Shown here in pieces: positions 44,180-52,804 of a stretch of 64,000 bases of DNA. The notes beneath the pieces are model-generated. The model saw nothing but the letters and a program-made list of their open reading frames with translations, searched no databases and was not told the origin of the DNA. The position numbers and the translations under genes were made by a program. Positions within the stretch are counted from its first letter, which is position 1, and the number at the start of each line of letters is the position of its first letter. The stretch is taken from the NCBI GenBank assembly GCA_963756715.1, contig CAVWOV010000034.1, positions 12,095 to 76,094 on the forward strand, written 5' to 3'. Origin of the DNA: VAZQ01 sp963756715. Its GTDB lineage: Bacteria; Pseudomonadota; Alphaproteobacteria; Rhizobiales; Xanthobacteraceae.

Positions 44180-45030
44180 ATGGTTAGGTTTGGCCTATTG
44201 GGAATCGCGGCGTTGCTTGCGACCACTGCAATCACGCAGGCGCAGTCGCCGGTCGAGCGCGGCAAGTATCTCGTCGAAACCGTGATGACCTGTCACAACT
44301 GCCATACCCCGATGGGACCGAATGGGCCACAGTTCGACAAGGCGTTTTCCGGCGGGCTGCGTTTCAACGAACCGCCGTTCGACGTGACCGCACCCAACAT
44401 CACTCCGGACCGGGCGACCGGGATCGGCGCCTGGAGCGATGCCGACCTCAAGAAGGCGCTGCGGGAAGGCATCAAGCCGAGACGGCGTGCAAATGGCCGA
44501 AGTGATGCCGACGAGCCTTCTACAAAATCATCACGCCGGGCGATCTCGACGCCATTGTCGCCTATCTGCGTTCGATCCCGGCGGTCAGCAACAAGGTGCG
44601 CGACCCGGTCTACAAGATGAAGATTCCGCATCATGTCTTCCCGGGCGCGGAAAAGCCGATGCCGGAGGCCGACATGAGTGACAAGCTCAAGCGCGGCTTC
44701 TATCTCGTCACGATCGGGCATTGCCTGGAGTGCCACACGCCCTTCGGACCGCCCGGTACAGGCGTCGATTTCGGTAATTCGCTCGGCAAGGGCGGGCGGG
44801 AGTTCCCCGGCCCCTGGGGCAAATCGGTGTCGCGCAATATCACGTCAAGCAAGACCAAGGGCCTCGGCGACTGGAGCGATGCGGAAATCAAGCGCGCCAT
44901 CACACATGGCGTGCGTAAGGATGGCACCAAGCTCAAACCGCCGATGGGGTTCCCTTACTACGCCAAGATGACCGACGGTGACGTCGACGCGGTCGTGGCC
45001 TATCTGCGTACGCTGCCGCCGAAGGAGTAA
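44180..45030 (+). CDS. Diheme cytochrome c (two frameshifts)
   Basis: A signal peptide (MVRFGLLGIAALLATTAITQ) leads to the first heme site CHNCH near residue 38; the second, CLECH, lies in the C-terminal half, with later Met residues (MGFPYYAKM) as possible axial ligands. The frame changes twice: near 44477-44482 (CCGAGACGG) and 44514-44520 (AGCCTTC). Removing one base at each joins KPDGVQMAEVMPTSFYKI and gives 282 residues. It is similar to c-type subunits of membrane-bound dehydrogenases. GGGAGGGAG precedes the ATG. The electron partner is unknown. Confidence 0.82.
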
Positions 45031-45126
45031 GGCCGAGCATCAGCCCCAAGCGGGCATCCTGACAGGGGGTCATAAGCCATCCGTCACATGAGGCTTCGTG
45101 TTTCTCTGGATGATGGCTCAATCGAT

Positions 45127-46776
45127 TTACTTCTTCTTCCGCTGCGGGCGCTCGCCGATGACGTCATAGACGTCGGCGGGCGCGAAATCGTCGGTGATGA
45201 GATCGGCGCCGACGGCCTCTGGCGGCAGCTTGGCGAGCCGACGCTGCAACATCGGCGGCAATGGAAACCGGAAGCCGTGGCGCTCCTGCAGCGCTGCCGC
45301 TCGCGCCGCCAGGGTTGTCCTGTCGAAGGCCGGCGCTGCGGTTGCAACGGCGATGACCTCGCCGAGCCCCGTGGCATAGAGGTCGAGCGTCGGAAAGACA
45401 GCCGCCAAAGTCCGGACGGTCGACGCGTAGAGCTTCGATCCGTCGTGGATGTTGAACGCCACGGCCCCGCCCGGGGCGAGACGCTGTTTGAGCAGCGCAT
45501 AGAACTCGCGGGTCAGCAGATGCACCGGCACATAGCCGCCCCGATAGGCATCGACGAGAATCAGATCATGGAGGTCCGAATTGCGATGCAGGAAAACGCG
45601 CCCGTCGCCGCTGCGATAGCGCATGCGCGGCGTTTCGCTGATCCCGAAGTAGGTCTTGGCGGCCTTGATCACGCCAGGATCGATTTCGATCGTGGTGATC
45701 TGTGCGGCCGGCATGAAACGCCCGAGATACGTCGAGATCGAGCCGCCACCCAACCCCAGCATCAGAATCTTCTTCGGGACGTCGGGATAGATCGTGGCGA
45801 TGGTCATCAACTGCGTGTAGCGAAGCGGCAGGTCATCCGGATCGGTGAGATTGACCACCGACTCGGTGTAGTCCCAGCCCTTGAGCTGGAACGACATCGT
45901 CAGTTGCGGGCCGCGCTTGGTCACGAAGATATCGTTGTATTCGGTTTCGATGTGGGCGATGCGGCCGTCGGCACGCTTGAGCATCGCCGCGCGTGCGCCC
46001 TCGTTGATCACGCTCTCTGCCCAGCCGGCGGATGCAGCGAGCGTCACGGCCGCGAGCGTGCCCAAGCCGACCGCCAGGCAGAGTGCTCGCGCGCGACGCC
46101 GCTCGGTCCGCGCCAGCGCCAGAAGAAGCAGGCTGCTGACCACGCCGGCGGCGCCGAGCGCGAGTGTGATGGCGCGCGAGCCGATCGTCGGAATCAGCAG
46201 GAACGTGGTGCCGAGTGTTCCGACGATCGAACCGGCGGTCGAGATTCCGTAGACGGTGCCTGAAACGCGGCCAGAATTGAGCGCGGACCGCAGCAGAAGA
46301 CGGATTGCGAACGGCGAATACATGCCAAGCAACGCCACCGGAAAGAACATGATGGCGAGCGCCGCGCTGAGGCTGCCGAGGCGGATGTCGTCGATCCGGT
46401 CGAGCACGAATTCCAGGACGGCTTCGGCGAAGGCCGGCAGCGCCAGGAGGTAGGCTGACGCCAGCAGGACGATCACCGCCAGAACCGCCATCGAGGGGGT
46501 GCGGTCGGCGGTCGCGCCCCCGAGGAAATAGCCCACGGTGAGTGCCATCAGCACGGTCGAAATCAGCGCGGCCCAGGTATAGATGCCACTACCGAAGTAA
46601 GGGTTGAGATAGCGCGATCCGAGCATTTCGAAGCTCATCACGATGGCTCCGGTGATGAAGGCTGCGGCATAGATCACGGCGGCATGAATTGGGGAAATTT
46701 TGGGGGGAACGCCGGCCTCTGCGCCGGTCAGCACGACGGCGGCTGCGGGGTTTTGATGCGGGTCTCGTTGGTTCAC
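45127..46776 (-). CDS. Fused MFS-like / spermidine synthase-like membrane protein
   Basis: The N-terminal 280 residues hold about 7-8 membrane segments (IYAAAFITGAIVMSFEMLG, WAALISTVLMALTVGYFLGG). The C-terminal half is a Rossmann domain of the polyamine-synthase type with ILMLGLGGGSISTYLG, TIEIDPGVIKAAK and DLILVDAYRGGYVP. Members of this fused family are common, but substrates are mostly unproved; the SAM-type glycine loop supports aminopropyl- or methyltransferase-like binding. 549 residues. It faces degQ divergently with 140 bases between the starts. Confidence 0.82.
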   Translation of the reverse strand: MNQRDPHQNPAAAVVLTGAEAGVPPKISPIHAAVIYAAAFITGAIVMSFEMLGSRYLNPYFGSGIYTWAALISTVLMALTVGYFLGGATADRTPSMAVLAVIVLLASAYLLALPAFAEAVLEFVLDRIDDIRLGSLSAALAIMFFPVALLGMYSPFAIRLLLRSALNSGRVSGTVYGISTAGSIVGTLGTTFLLIPTIGSRAITLALGAAGVVSSLLLLALARTERRRARALCLAVGLGTLAAVTLAASAGWAESVINEGARAAMLKRADGRIAHIETEYNDIFVTKRGPQLTMSFQLKGWDYTESVVNLTDPDDLPLRYTQLMTIATIYPDVPKKILMLGLGGGSISTYLGRFMPAAQITTIEIDPGVIKAAKTYFGISETPRMRYRSGDGRVFLHRNSDLHDLILVDAYRGGYVPVHLLTREFYALLKQRLAPGGAVAFNIHDGSKLYASTVRTLAAVFPTLDLYATGLGEVIAVATAAPAFDRTTLAARAAALQERHGFRFPLPPMLQRRLAKLPPEAVGADLITDDFAPADVYDVIGERPQRKKK

Positions 46777-46915
46777 GGGGGCCTCGGATCGGCAGGAATC
46801 CGGGCATTCTAACCGGTGAACAGGTCCGCGGGTTACGGGAAATGCCCCCCGGCTCGCCCTTCATTTGCCGCAGCATTGGGCCTATATCAGCCTGATTCAG
46901 ATCGGGGATTTGCCT

Positions 46916-48326
46916 ATGTTTGCGCGCTCGAATTCGCCCTGGATGCTTGCAATCCTCCTGTTGGCCACGCTGGTCTACGATGCCTCCGCGCAGGACCGCC
47001 GGGTTCCGACATCGCCAAGCGAGGTGCGGCTGTCCTACGCAACGGTGGTCCAGCGTGTCGCGCCCGCAGTGGTCAACGTGTACGCCGCCAAGACCGTGGT
47101 CAACCGCAATCCGTTGCTGGAAGATCCGATTTTCCGCCGGTTTTTCGGCATGCCCGGAATGGGCGGACCGGGCGAACAGGTGCAGCGCTCGCTCGGCTCG
47201 GGCGTTGTGGTCGATGCCTCGGGCCTCGTCGTCACCAACAACCACGTGATCGAAGGGGCAGACCAGGTGAAGGTCTCGTTCGCCGACAAGCGCGAATTCG
47301 AGGCCGAGATCGTACTCAAGGACGCGCGCTCTGACCTTGCCGTGCTGCGCGTCAAGGCACCGGGCGAGCGGTTCGCCGCGCTGGAGTTTTCCGATTCCGA
47401 TGCGCTCTTGGTCGGCGACCTGGTGCTTGCCATCGGCAACCCGTTCGGTGTCGGCCAGACCGTGACCCACGGCATCGTTTCTGCAGTGGCGCGCACCCAG
47501 GTCGGGATCACTGACTACCAGTTCTTCATCCAGACCGATGCCGCCATCAATCCCGGCAACTCCGGTGGCGCGCTGGTCGACCTTGGCGGTAAGCTCGTCG
47601 GCATCAACACCGCGATCTTCTCACGCTCCGGCGGCTCGCAGGGCATCGGCTTTGCGATTCCAGCCAACATGGTGCGGGTCGTGGTCGCATCAGCGCGCGA
47701 TGGCGGCAGCGTGGTCAAGCGGCCTTGGCTGGGTGCGCGATTGCAGGCTGTAACGCCCGAGATCGCCGAGAGCCTTGGTCTCAAGCGTCCGGCCGGCGCC
47801 CTGGTGGCCTCGGTGATGCCGCACAGCCCGGCCGAGCGGGCCGGCATCAAGACCAGCGACCTCATCGTGTCGATCGACGGCCTGATCGTCGAGGATCCCA
47901 ACGCCTTCGACTACCGCTTCGCAACCAAACCCCTCGGTGGCAAGGCGCGGATCGGTGTCATGCGCAGCGGCAAGGAAACCGCCACGATCATTGCGCTTGA
48001 ATTCAGCACCCGACACGCCGCACGACGAGATCGTCATTGGTTCGCCGTCGCCGTTTCAAGGCGCCAAGATCTCGAACCTGTCGCCCGCGCTGGCCGACAA
48101 CATGCGCCTCGACGCCTCTCTGCAGGGCGTGGTGATCGTCGACATCGCCAATGGCTCGCCGGCGCAGCGGCTCGGTTTTCAGAAGGGCGACCTCGTCCTC
48201 TCGGTCAACAACACCAACATCGCCAAAACCCGTGATCTGCATCGCGTCGCCGCTCAACAGAGCCGGGTGTGGCGCATCACCATCATGCGTGGCGGGCAGC
48301 AGATGTCGGTCGAGCTGCGGGGATGA
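46916..48326 (+). CDS. DegQ/HtrA-type periplasmic serine protease (one frameshift)
   Basis: After a signal peptide (ending YDASAQ), the trypsin-like domain has catalytic His in TNNHVIEG (near residue 108), Asp in SDLAVL (near 138) and Ser in NPGNSGGALVD (near 214). A first PDZ domain follows (about 265-350). The frame breaks at 47999-48004 in GAATTC; restoring GAATC gives SAPDTPHDEIVIGSPSPF and the second PDZ domain (GVVIVDIANGSPAQRLGFQK), for 469 residues. Its stop overlaps the rarA start (ATGA). Confidence 0.88.
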
Positions 48327-49657
48327 AAGCAAGGGCCAAGCGTGGCGGACCGAGCCTGTTCGCGGCTGCGGGGCTCGACCGTGACGCGCCACGGCCCCTT
48401 GCGGACAAACTGCGGCCGGCCCGGCTGACCGAGGTCGTCGGTCAGGACCATCTGCTGGGCCCCGATGGCACGCTGACGCGCATGCTCGAAACCCGCACGC
48501 TCGGCTCCCTGATCTTCTGGGGGCCGCCGGGCACCGGCAAGACCACGGTGGCCCGGCTGCTGGCCGACGCGACCGAACTGCACTTCGAGCAGATCTCGGC
48601 GATCTTCTCGGGCGTTGCCGATCTGAAGCGCGTATTTGACGAAGCGCGCGCGCGCCGTGAAACCGGGCAGGGGACGCTGCTGTTCGTCGACGAGATCCAC
48701 CGCTTCAACCGCGCCCAGCAGGACGGTTTCCTGCCCGTGATGGAGGATGGCACCATCGTGCTGGTCGGCGCGACCACCGAAAATCCATCCTTTGAGCTGA
48801 TTGCGCCGATGCTGTCGCGGGCACGCGTTCTGGTGTTCAAGTCGCTCGACGCGGAGGCGATCGGGAAATTGCTCACCCGCGCTGAGGAGATCGAAGGCAA
48901 GCCGCTGCCGCTCGATGACGAGGCTCGCGCCTCGCTGGTCCGGATGGCGGACGGCGATGGCCGCGCTGCGCTCACGCTCAGCGAGGAGGTCTGGCGCGCC
49001 GCACGTACCGGCGAACGATTCGACGCCGCGAAGCTGCAGGAAGTGGTGCAGCGCCGTGCTCCGATCTACGACAAGAAGCAGGACGGCCACTACAACCTGA
49101 TCTCGGCGCTGCACAAGTCGGTGCGCGGCTCCGATCCCGATGCCGCGCTCTACTATCTCTGCCGCATGCTCGATGCAGGCGAGGATCCGCTCTATCTCGC
49201 ACGGCGCGTCGTCAGGATGGCGGTCGAGGATATCGGGCTTGCCGACCCGCAGGCACTGGTGATCTGCAACGCCGCCAAGGACGCCTACGACTTCCTGGGC
49301 TCGCCCGAGGGCGAACTCGCTATTGCTCAGGCGGTGATCTACGTCGCGACCGCGCCGAAGTCGAACGCTGCTTACGTGGCCTATGGCGCCGCCATGCGGG
49401 CCGCCAAGGAAGCGGGCTCGCTCCTGCCTCCCAAGCACATCCTCAACGCGCCGACCAAGCTGATGAAGGCCGAGGACTACGGCAAGGGCTACGATTACGA
49501 TCATAACGCCCCCGACGCGTTTTCCGGCCAGGACTACTTCCCGGAACAGCTAGGGCGGCAGACCTTCTACGATCCGCCCGACCGCGGCTTCGAGCGCGAG
49601 ATCAGGAAGCGGCTGGACTATTGGACGAAGCTGAGGAAAGAGCGGGGCGCGACGTGA
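48323..49657 (+). CDS. rarA: Replication-associated recombination protein A (RarA/MgsA)
   Basis: This AAA+ ATPase acts at stalled forks, related to clamp loaders. Walker A GPPGTGKTT lies near residues 66-74, Walker B LLFVDEIH near 119, and sensor GATTENPS follows. The C-terminal tetramerisation domain includes YNLISALHKSVRGSDPDAAL and PPKHILNAPTKLMK. 444 residues, intact. It overlaps degQ by 4 bases and ends within the next start. Confidence 0.94.
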   Translation: MKARAKRGGPSLFAAAGLDRDAPRPLADKLRPARLTEVVGQDHLLGPDGTLTRMLETRTLGSLIFWGPPGTGKTTVARLLADATELHFEQISAIFSGVADLKRVFDEARARRETGQGTLLFVDEIHRFNRAQQDGFLPVMEDGTIVLVGATTENPSFELIAPMLSRARVLVFKSLDAEAIGKLLTRAEEIEGKPLPLDDEARASLVRMADGDGRAALTLSEEVWRAARTGERFDAAKLQEVVQRRAPIYDKKQDGHYNLISALHKSVRGSDPDAALYYLCRMLDAGEDPLYLARRVVRMAVEDIGLADPQALVICNAAKDAYDFLGSPEGELAIAQAVIYVATAPKSNAAYVAYGAAMRAAKEAGSLLPPKHILNAPTKLMKAEDYGKGYDYDHNAPDAFSGQDYFPEQLGRQTFYDPPDRGFEREIRKRLDYWTKLRKERGAT

Positions 49658-50000
49658 CCATCATTCGACAAACGGCGGCCGTGGTGTGCGCGGGCATCGC
49701 CACATCAGCGCTGGCGGCCGCGCCTTTCGACGGCCGGTGGACGGCGGATATGAGAGCCTGCACAGACGAGGGCGCACATCACGTCGCCGGTTGCGATCAA
49801 TTCACTGTCGCTGGCCTGGCCTGGAGCGTTCTGCGCAATCGGCACGAGCTATCGTGTGCGCGACGTCTGGCATATCAGCGCGCAGTGCTGGGGCGAGGGG
49901 ATGGTCAGCAACGTTCCGATCCGCCTGCAAATGCGAGAGCGAGCGTCTCGTGCTCGACTGGGCGAAGGCGCGCCCGGAAGAATTGCGGCGCTGTCCATGA
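49654..50000 (+). CDS. Small secreted protein, sequence broken by two frameshifts
   Basis: A GTG overlapping the rarA end opens MTIIRQTAAVVCAGIATSAL, a signal peptide, then APFDGRWTADMRACTDEG. Near 49811-49826 the sense frame moves to one reading AFCAIGTSYRVRDVWHISAQ, and near 49929-49942 to one ending ERLVLDWAKARPEELRRCP at 50000. All shifts are +1. The joined product would be about 115 residues with 4-5 Cys. I do not recognise a family. Its end overlaps the rluC start (ATGA). Confidence 0.55.
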
Positions 50001-51046
50001 CCGCCCCCGTGAAGCAAAAGCGAGCGGAAGCAAGCGCCGCGATCGGGTCCACCGCGTCTGCCGGGGTGCAGACCGTCAAGGTGACGACGGACGAATCCGG
50101 CATGCGCCTCGACCGGTTCTTCGAGGCGCGGTTTCCCGGGCTGTCGTTCTCCCACATCCAGCGCATCATCCGCAAAGGCGAGGTGCGCGTCGACGGCAAG
50201 CGTGCGCAGCCCAAGGACCGGCTGCAGGGCGGGCAGGCGGTGCGCATTCCGCCGCTCAAGCTCGATGCGCCCAAACCCGGCGCAAACGCCACCGAAGCTC
50301 AGAAAACCCGCGCCTTCCTCAAATCGATTACGCTCTTTGAGGACGACGATGTGCTGGTGCTCAACAAGCCGATGGGGCTTGCCGTTCAGGGCGGCTCGGG
50401 CACCACGCGTCACCTCGACGGCATGCTGGAAGTGATGCGGGATTCGAAAGGCCAGCGCCCGCGCCTGGTGCATCGGCTCGACAAGGATACCGCCGGCTGT
50501 CTGCTGGTGGCGAAGACACGCTTTGCAGCGACGGCGCTCGCCAAGACCTTCCGCACCCGATCGGCGCGCAAGACCTACTGGGCGCTGGTGGCCGGCGTGC
50601 CGAAGCCGCGCCAGGGCCGCATCTCGACCTTTCTCGCCAAGGAGGAGCGCGAGGATGACTCGTTCATGCGGATTGCGCGTCACGGCGAAGAAGGCGCGAG
50701 CCATGCGGTGACGTTCTATGCGGTCGTCGAGACTGCGGCGCGCACGCTGGCGTGGGTTTCCCTCAAGCCGGTCACCGGACGCACCCACCAGTTGCGCGCG
50801 CACATGGCGCATATCGGCCACCCGATCGTCGGCGACCCGAAATATTTCTCGATCGAGAACTGGGAGTTGCCCGGCGGCATCCAGAAGCGCCTGCATCTGC
50901 TCGCCCGACGGATCGCCGTGCCGCATCCGCGCGGCGGGACCATTGATGTCACCGCTCCATTGCCGCCGCACATGCAGCAATCCTGGAATCTGCTAGGATT
51001 GGACGCGCAGCGTTACGACCCGATCGACGAGTCGCCCGAGGAGTAA
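49997..51046 (+). CDS. rluC: RluA-family 23S rRNA pseudouridine synthase, RluC-type
   Basis: The enzyme isomerises uridines in 23S rRNA. An S4 domain (about residues 33-90, MRLDRFFEARFPGLSFSHIQ) precedes the catalytic domain, with the active Asp in HRLDKDTAG near residue 160 and the later GRTHQLRAHM. 349 residues. RluC is favoured over RluD by this layout but not proved. It overlaps the preceding small gene. Confidence 0.85.
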   Translation: MTAPVKQKRAEASAAIGSTASAGVQTVKVTTDESGMRLDRFFEARFPGLSFSHIQRIIRKGEVRVDGKRAQPKDRLQGGQAVRIPPLKLDAPKPGANATEAQKTRAFLKSITLFEDDDVLVLNKPMGLAVQGGSGTTRHLDGMLEVMRDSKGQRPRLVHRLDKDTAGCLLVAKTRFAATALAKTFRTRSARKTYWALVAGVPKPRQGRISTFLAKEEREDDSFMRIARHGEEGASHAVTFYAVVETAARTLAWVSLKPVTGRTHQLRAHMAHIGHPIVGDPKYFSIENWELPGGIQKRLHLLARRIAVPHPRGGTIDVTAPLPPHMQQSWNLLGLDAQRYDPIDESPEE

Positions 51047-51161
51047 GCCGCCGTTCCGGCTTGATCTGCGATGGCCCGCTTTGGGGACCCGCGCACCGGG
51101 ACTGGCGCACCGGCTCTTCGTGCCTACCTAAGACAGGTCAGCACATGGCAGGGCCGGATCA

Positions 51162-51473
51162 ATGCGAAATCTGACGGTGATCGCGCGCGTGGCCCTGCTG
51201 CTCTCGGCAAGCCTTGCGCCAGTGTCCGCACAGGTTCCCGGCATCCTCCCGCCCCCCGACCTGCAGAACCGTATTCCGGCGCCGCTGCCGCCACCGCCGA
51301 AGCCGCTCGCGGTGCCTCTCGGCGAGAAACCGCCGCCGCCGAGTGTCTACCAGCCGCCACGGCTGCGGACGCAAAGCGACCGGACGGTGGATTGCGTGCA
51401 GCAGGGCAGCGAGGCCGGCCTGCATGGCGGCAAGCTCGATACCTATACGCGGCGTTGCGCCAATGCGAATTAA
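51162..51473 (+). CDS. Proline-rich small secreted protein
   Basis: The 103-residue product has a signal peptide (MRNLTVIARVALLLSASLAP, ending VSAQ) and a Pro-rich mature part (GILPPPDLQNRIPAPLPPPP), ending with two Cys (VDCVQQG, RRCANAN) that may form a disulphide. Function unknown. It overlaps the next frame by 11 bases if that starts at 51463. Confidence 0.6.
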   Translation: MRNLTVIARVALLLSASLAPVSAQVPGILPPPDLQNRIPAPLPPPPKPLAVPLGEKPPPPSVYQPPRLRTQSDRTVDCVQQGSEAGLHGGKLDTYTRRCANAN

Positions 51474-51537
51474 CCGGCGTTCGCACGGCGCAGACCTGGT
51501 TGCGCCTCGCCGTACTCGGCCGTTGAAGGTTCCGGCA

Positions 51538-51720
51538 ATGTCGGTTGGCGCCATCGCCATTGGCGCAGTCGCAATCGGTGCGGTCGCCATTGGCGCCATC
51601 GCGATTGCGCGCGTGGCGATCCGACAGATGGCCGTCAACAAGGTCCGCGTCCGCTCGGTCGAGATCGATGACCTTACGGTCAAGCGGCTTCGCGTGCTTC
51701 AGAACGAGCCCGAGGACTGA
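51538..51720 (+). CDS. Small protein made of five-residue repeats
   Basis: From MSVGAIAIGAVAIGAVAIGA the whole protein is an almost perfect five-residue repeat with hydrophobic residues at positions 3 and 5: GAVAI, GAVAI, GAIAI, ARVAI, RQMAV, NKVRV, RSVEI, DDLTV, KRLRV. The first units are Gly/Ala-rich, the later ones polar. A small right-handed beta-helix or a membrane-associated strand stack is plausible. The ATG at 51538 is chosen because the repeat starts there; 51463 is also possible (85 residues). No family assigned. Confidence 0.55.
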   Translation: MSVGAIAIGAVAIGAVAIGAIAIARVAIRQMAVNKVRVRSVEIDDLTVKRLRVLQNEPED

Positions 51721-51748
51721 CGGCGCGGTCCGATAGCGGTCGGAAGAC

Positions 51749-52804
51749 CTACCGCAGGCTGGCGTTGATCTTCTCCAGCGCCGCCGAGCCAGGGCACAGC
51801 TCCTTTTCGGACAGCGAGTTGAGCGGCACTTCGACGGTATTGAAATGACGGTGCAGGTCTTCGGGCTCGCGGTCGACGTAGAGCAGCCCGGTGACCACCT
51901 GACCCATCGCGGCGTGCCGCTGCAGAAAGCTCATGGCGCCCAGCCGGTCGTGGGCGTCGTAGTCGGCAGCCACCTTCTTGAGCACGAGTTTCGAGCCGTC
52001 ATGCTGCTCGACGATCTCGACCGAGCCCGGCTCGTACGCAACGGTGATCGGCGCGCGGCTGGTGATGAAATCGAGCCGGTTCACCGCCTCGTTATGCTCG
52101 CGCACATAGTCGAAGCTCTTGGTCGAGCCTTCGTGGTTGTTGAAGGCGATGCACGGTGAGATCACGTCGATGAAGGCTGCGCCCTCGTGCTCGATCGCCG
52201 CCTTGATCAGCGGGACGAGTTGCGGCTTGTCGCCGGAAAACGAGCGGGCCACGAACGTCGCACCAAGCTGCAGCGCCATCGCCACGAGGTCGATGGAGGA
52301 GTCGGCATTGACCACGCCGCGTTTCGATTTCGAGCCGCGGTCGGCAGTCGCAGAGAACTGACCCTTGGTCAGGCCATAGACGCCGTTGTTCTCGACGATA
52401 TAGACCATGTTGACGCCGCGCCGCATGGCATGGGCGAACTGGCCGAGTCCGATCGAGGCGGTGTCGCCGTCGCCCGATACACCCAGATAGATCAGGTCGC
52501 GATTGGCGAGATTGGCGCCGGTAAGCACGGACGGCATGCGGCCGTGAACCGAATTGAACCCGTGCGAGGCATTGAGGAAGTAGTCGGTGGTCTTTGACGA
52601 ACAGCCGATGCCGGAAATCTTTGCCACGCGATGCGGTTCGATCGACAGTTCGAAGCAGGCCTCGATCACGGACGCAGTGATCGAATCGTGACCGCAGCCG
52701 GCGCACAGCGTCGAGATTTTTCCCTCGTAGTCGCGGTGCGTGAAACCGAGCGCGTTCTTCGGCAGCGACGGGTGATGGAATCTGGGTTTGGTGATGTATG
52801 TCAT
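51749..52804 (-). CDS. korB: 2-oxoacid:ferredoxin oxidoreductase, beta subunit
   Basis: The TPP-binding subunit oxidises a 2-oxoacid with CoA and reduces ferredoxin; 2-oxoglutarate is the likely substrate. LCAGCGHDSITASVIE is near residue 36, and the TPP/Mg motif GDGDTASIGLGQFAHAMRRG with VENNGVYGLTKGQFS follows. 351 residues. It overlaps korA by 4 bases on the minus strand. Confidence 0.9.
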   Translation of the reverse strand: MTYITKPRFHHPSLPKNALGFTHRDYEGKISTLCAGCGHDSITASVIEACFELSIEPHRVAKISGIGCSSKTTDYFLNASHGFNSVHGRMPSVLTGANLANRDLIYLGVSGDGDTASIGLGQFAHAMRRGVNMVYIVENNGVYGLTKGQFSATADRGSKSKRGVVNADSSIDLVAMALQLGATFVARSFSGDKPQLVPLIKAAIEHEGAAFIDVISPCIAFNNHEGSTKSFDYVREHNEAVNRLDFITSRAPITVAYEPGSVEIVEQHDGSKLVLKKVAADYDAHDRLGAMSFLQRHAAMGQVVTGLLYVDREPEDLHRHFNTVEVPLNSLSEKELCPGSAALEKINASLR

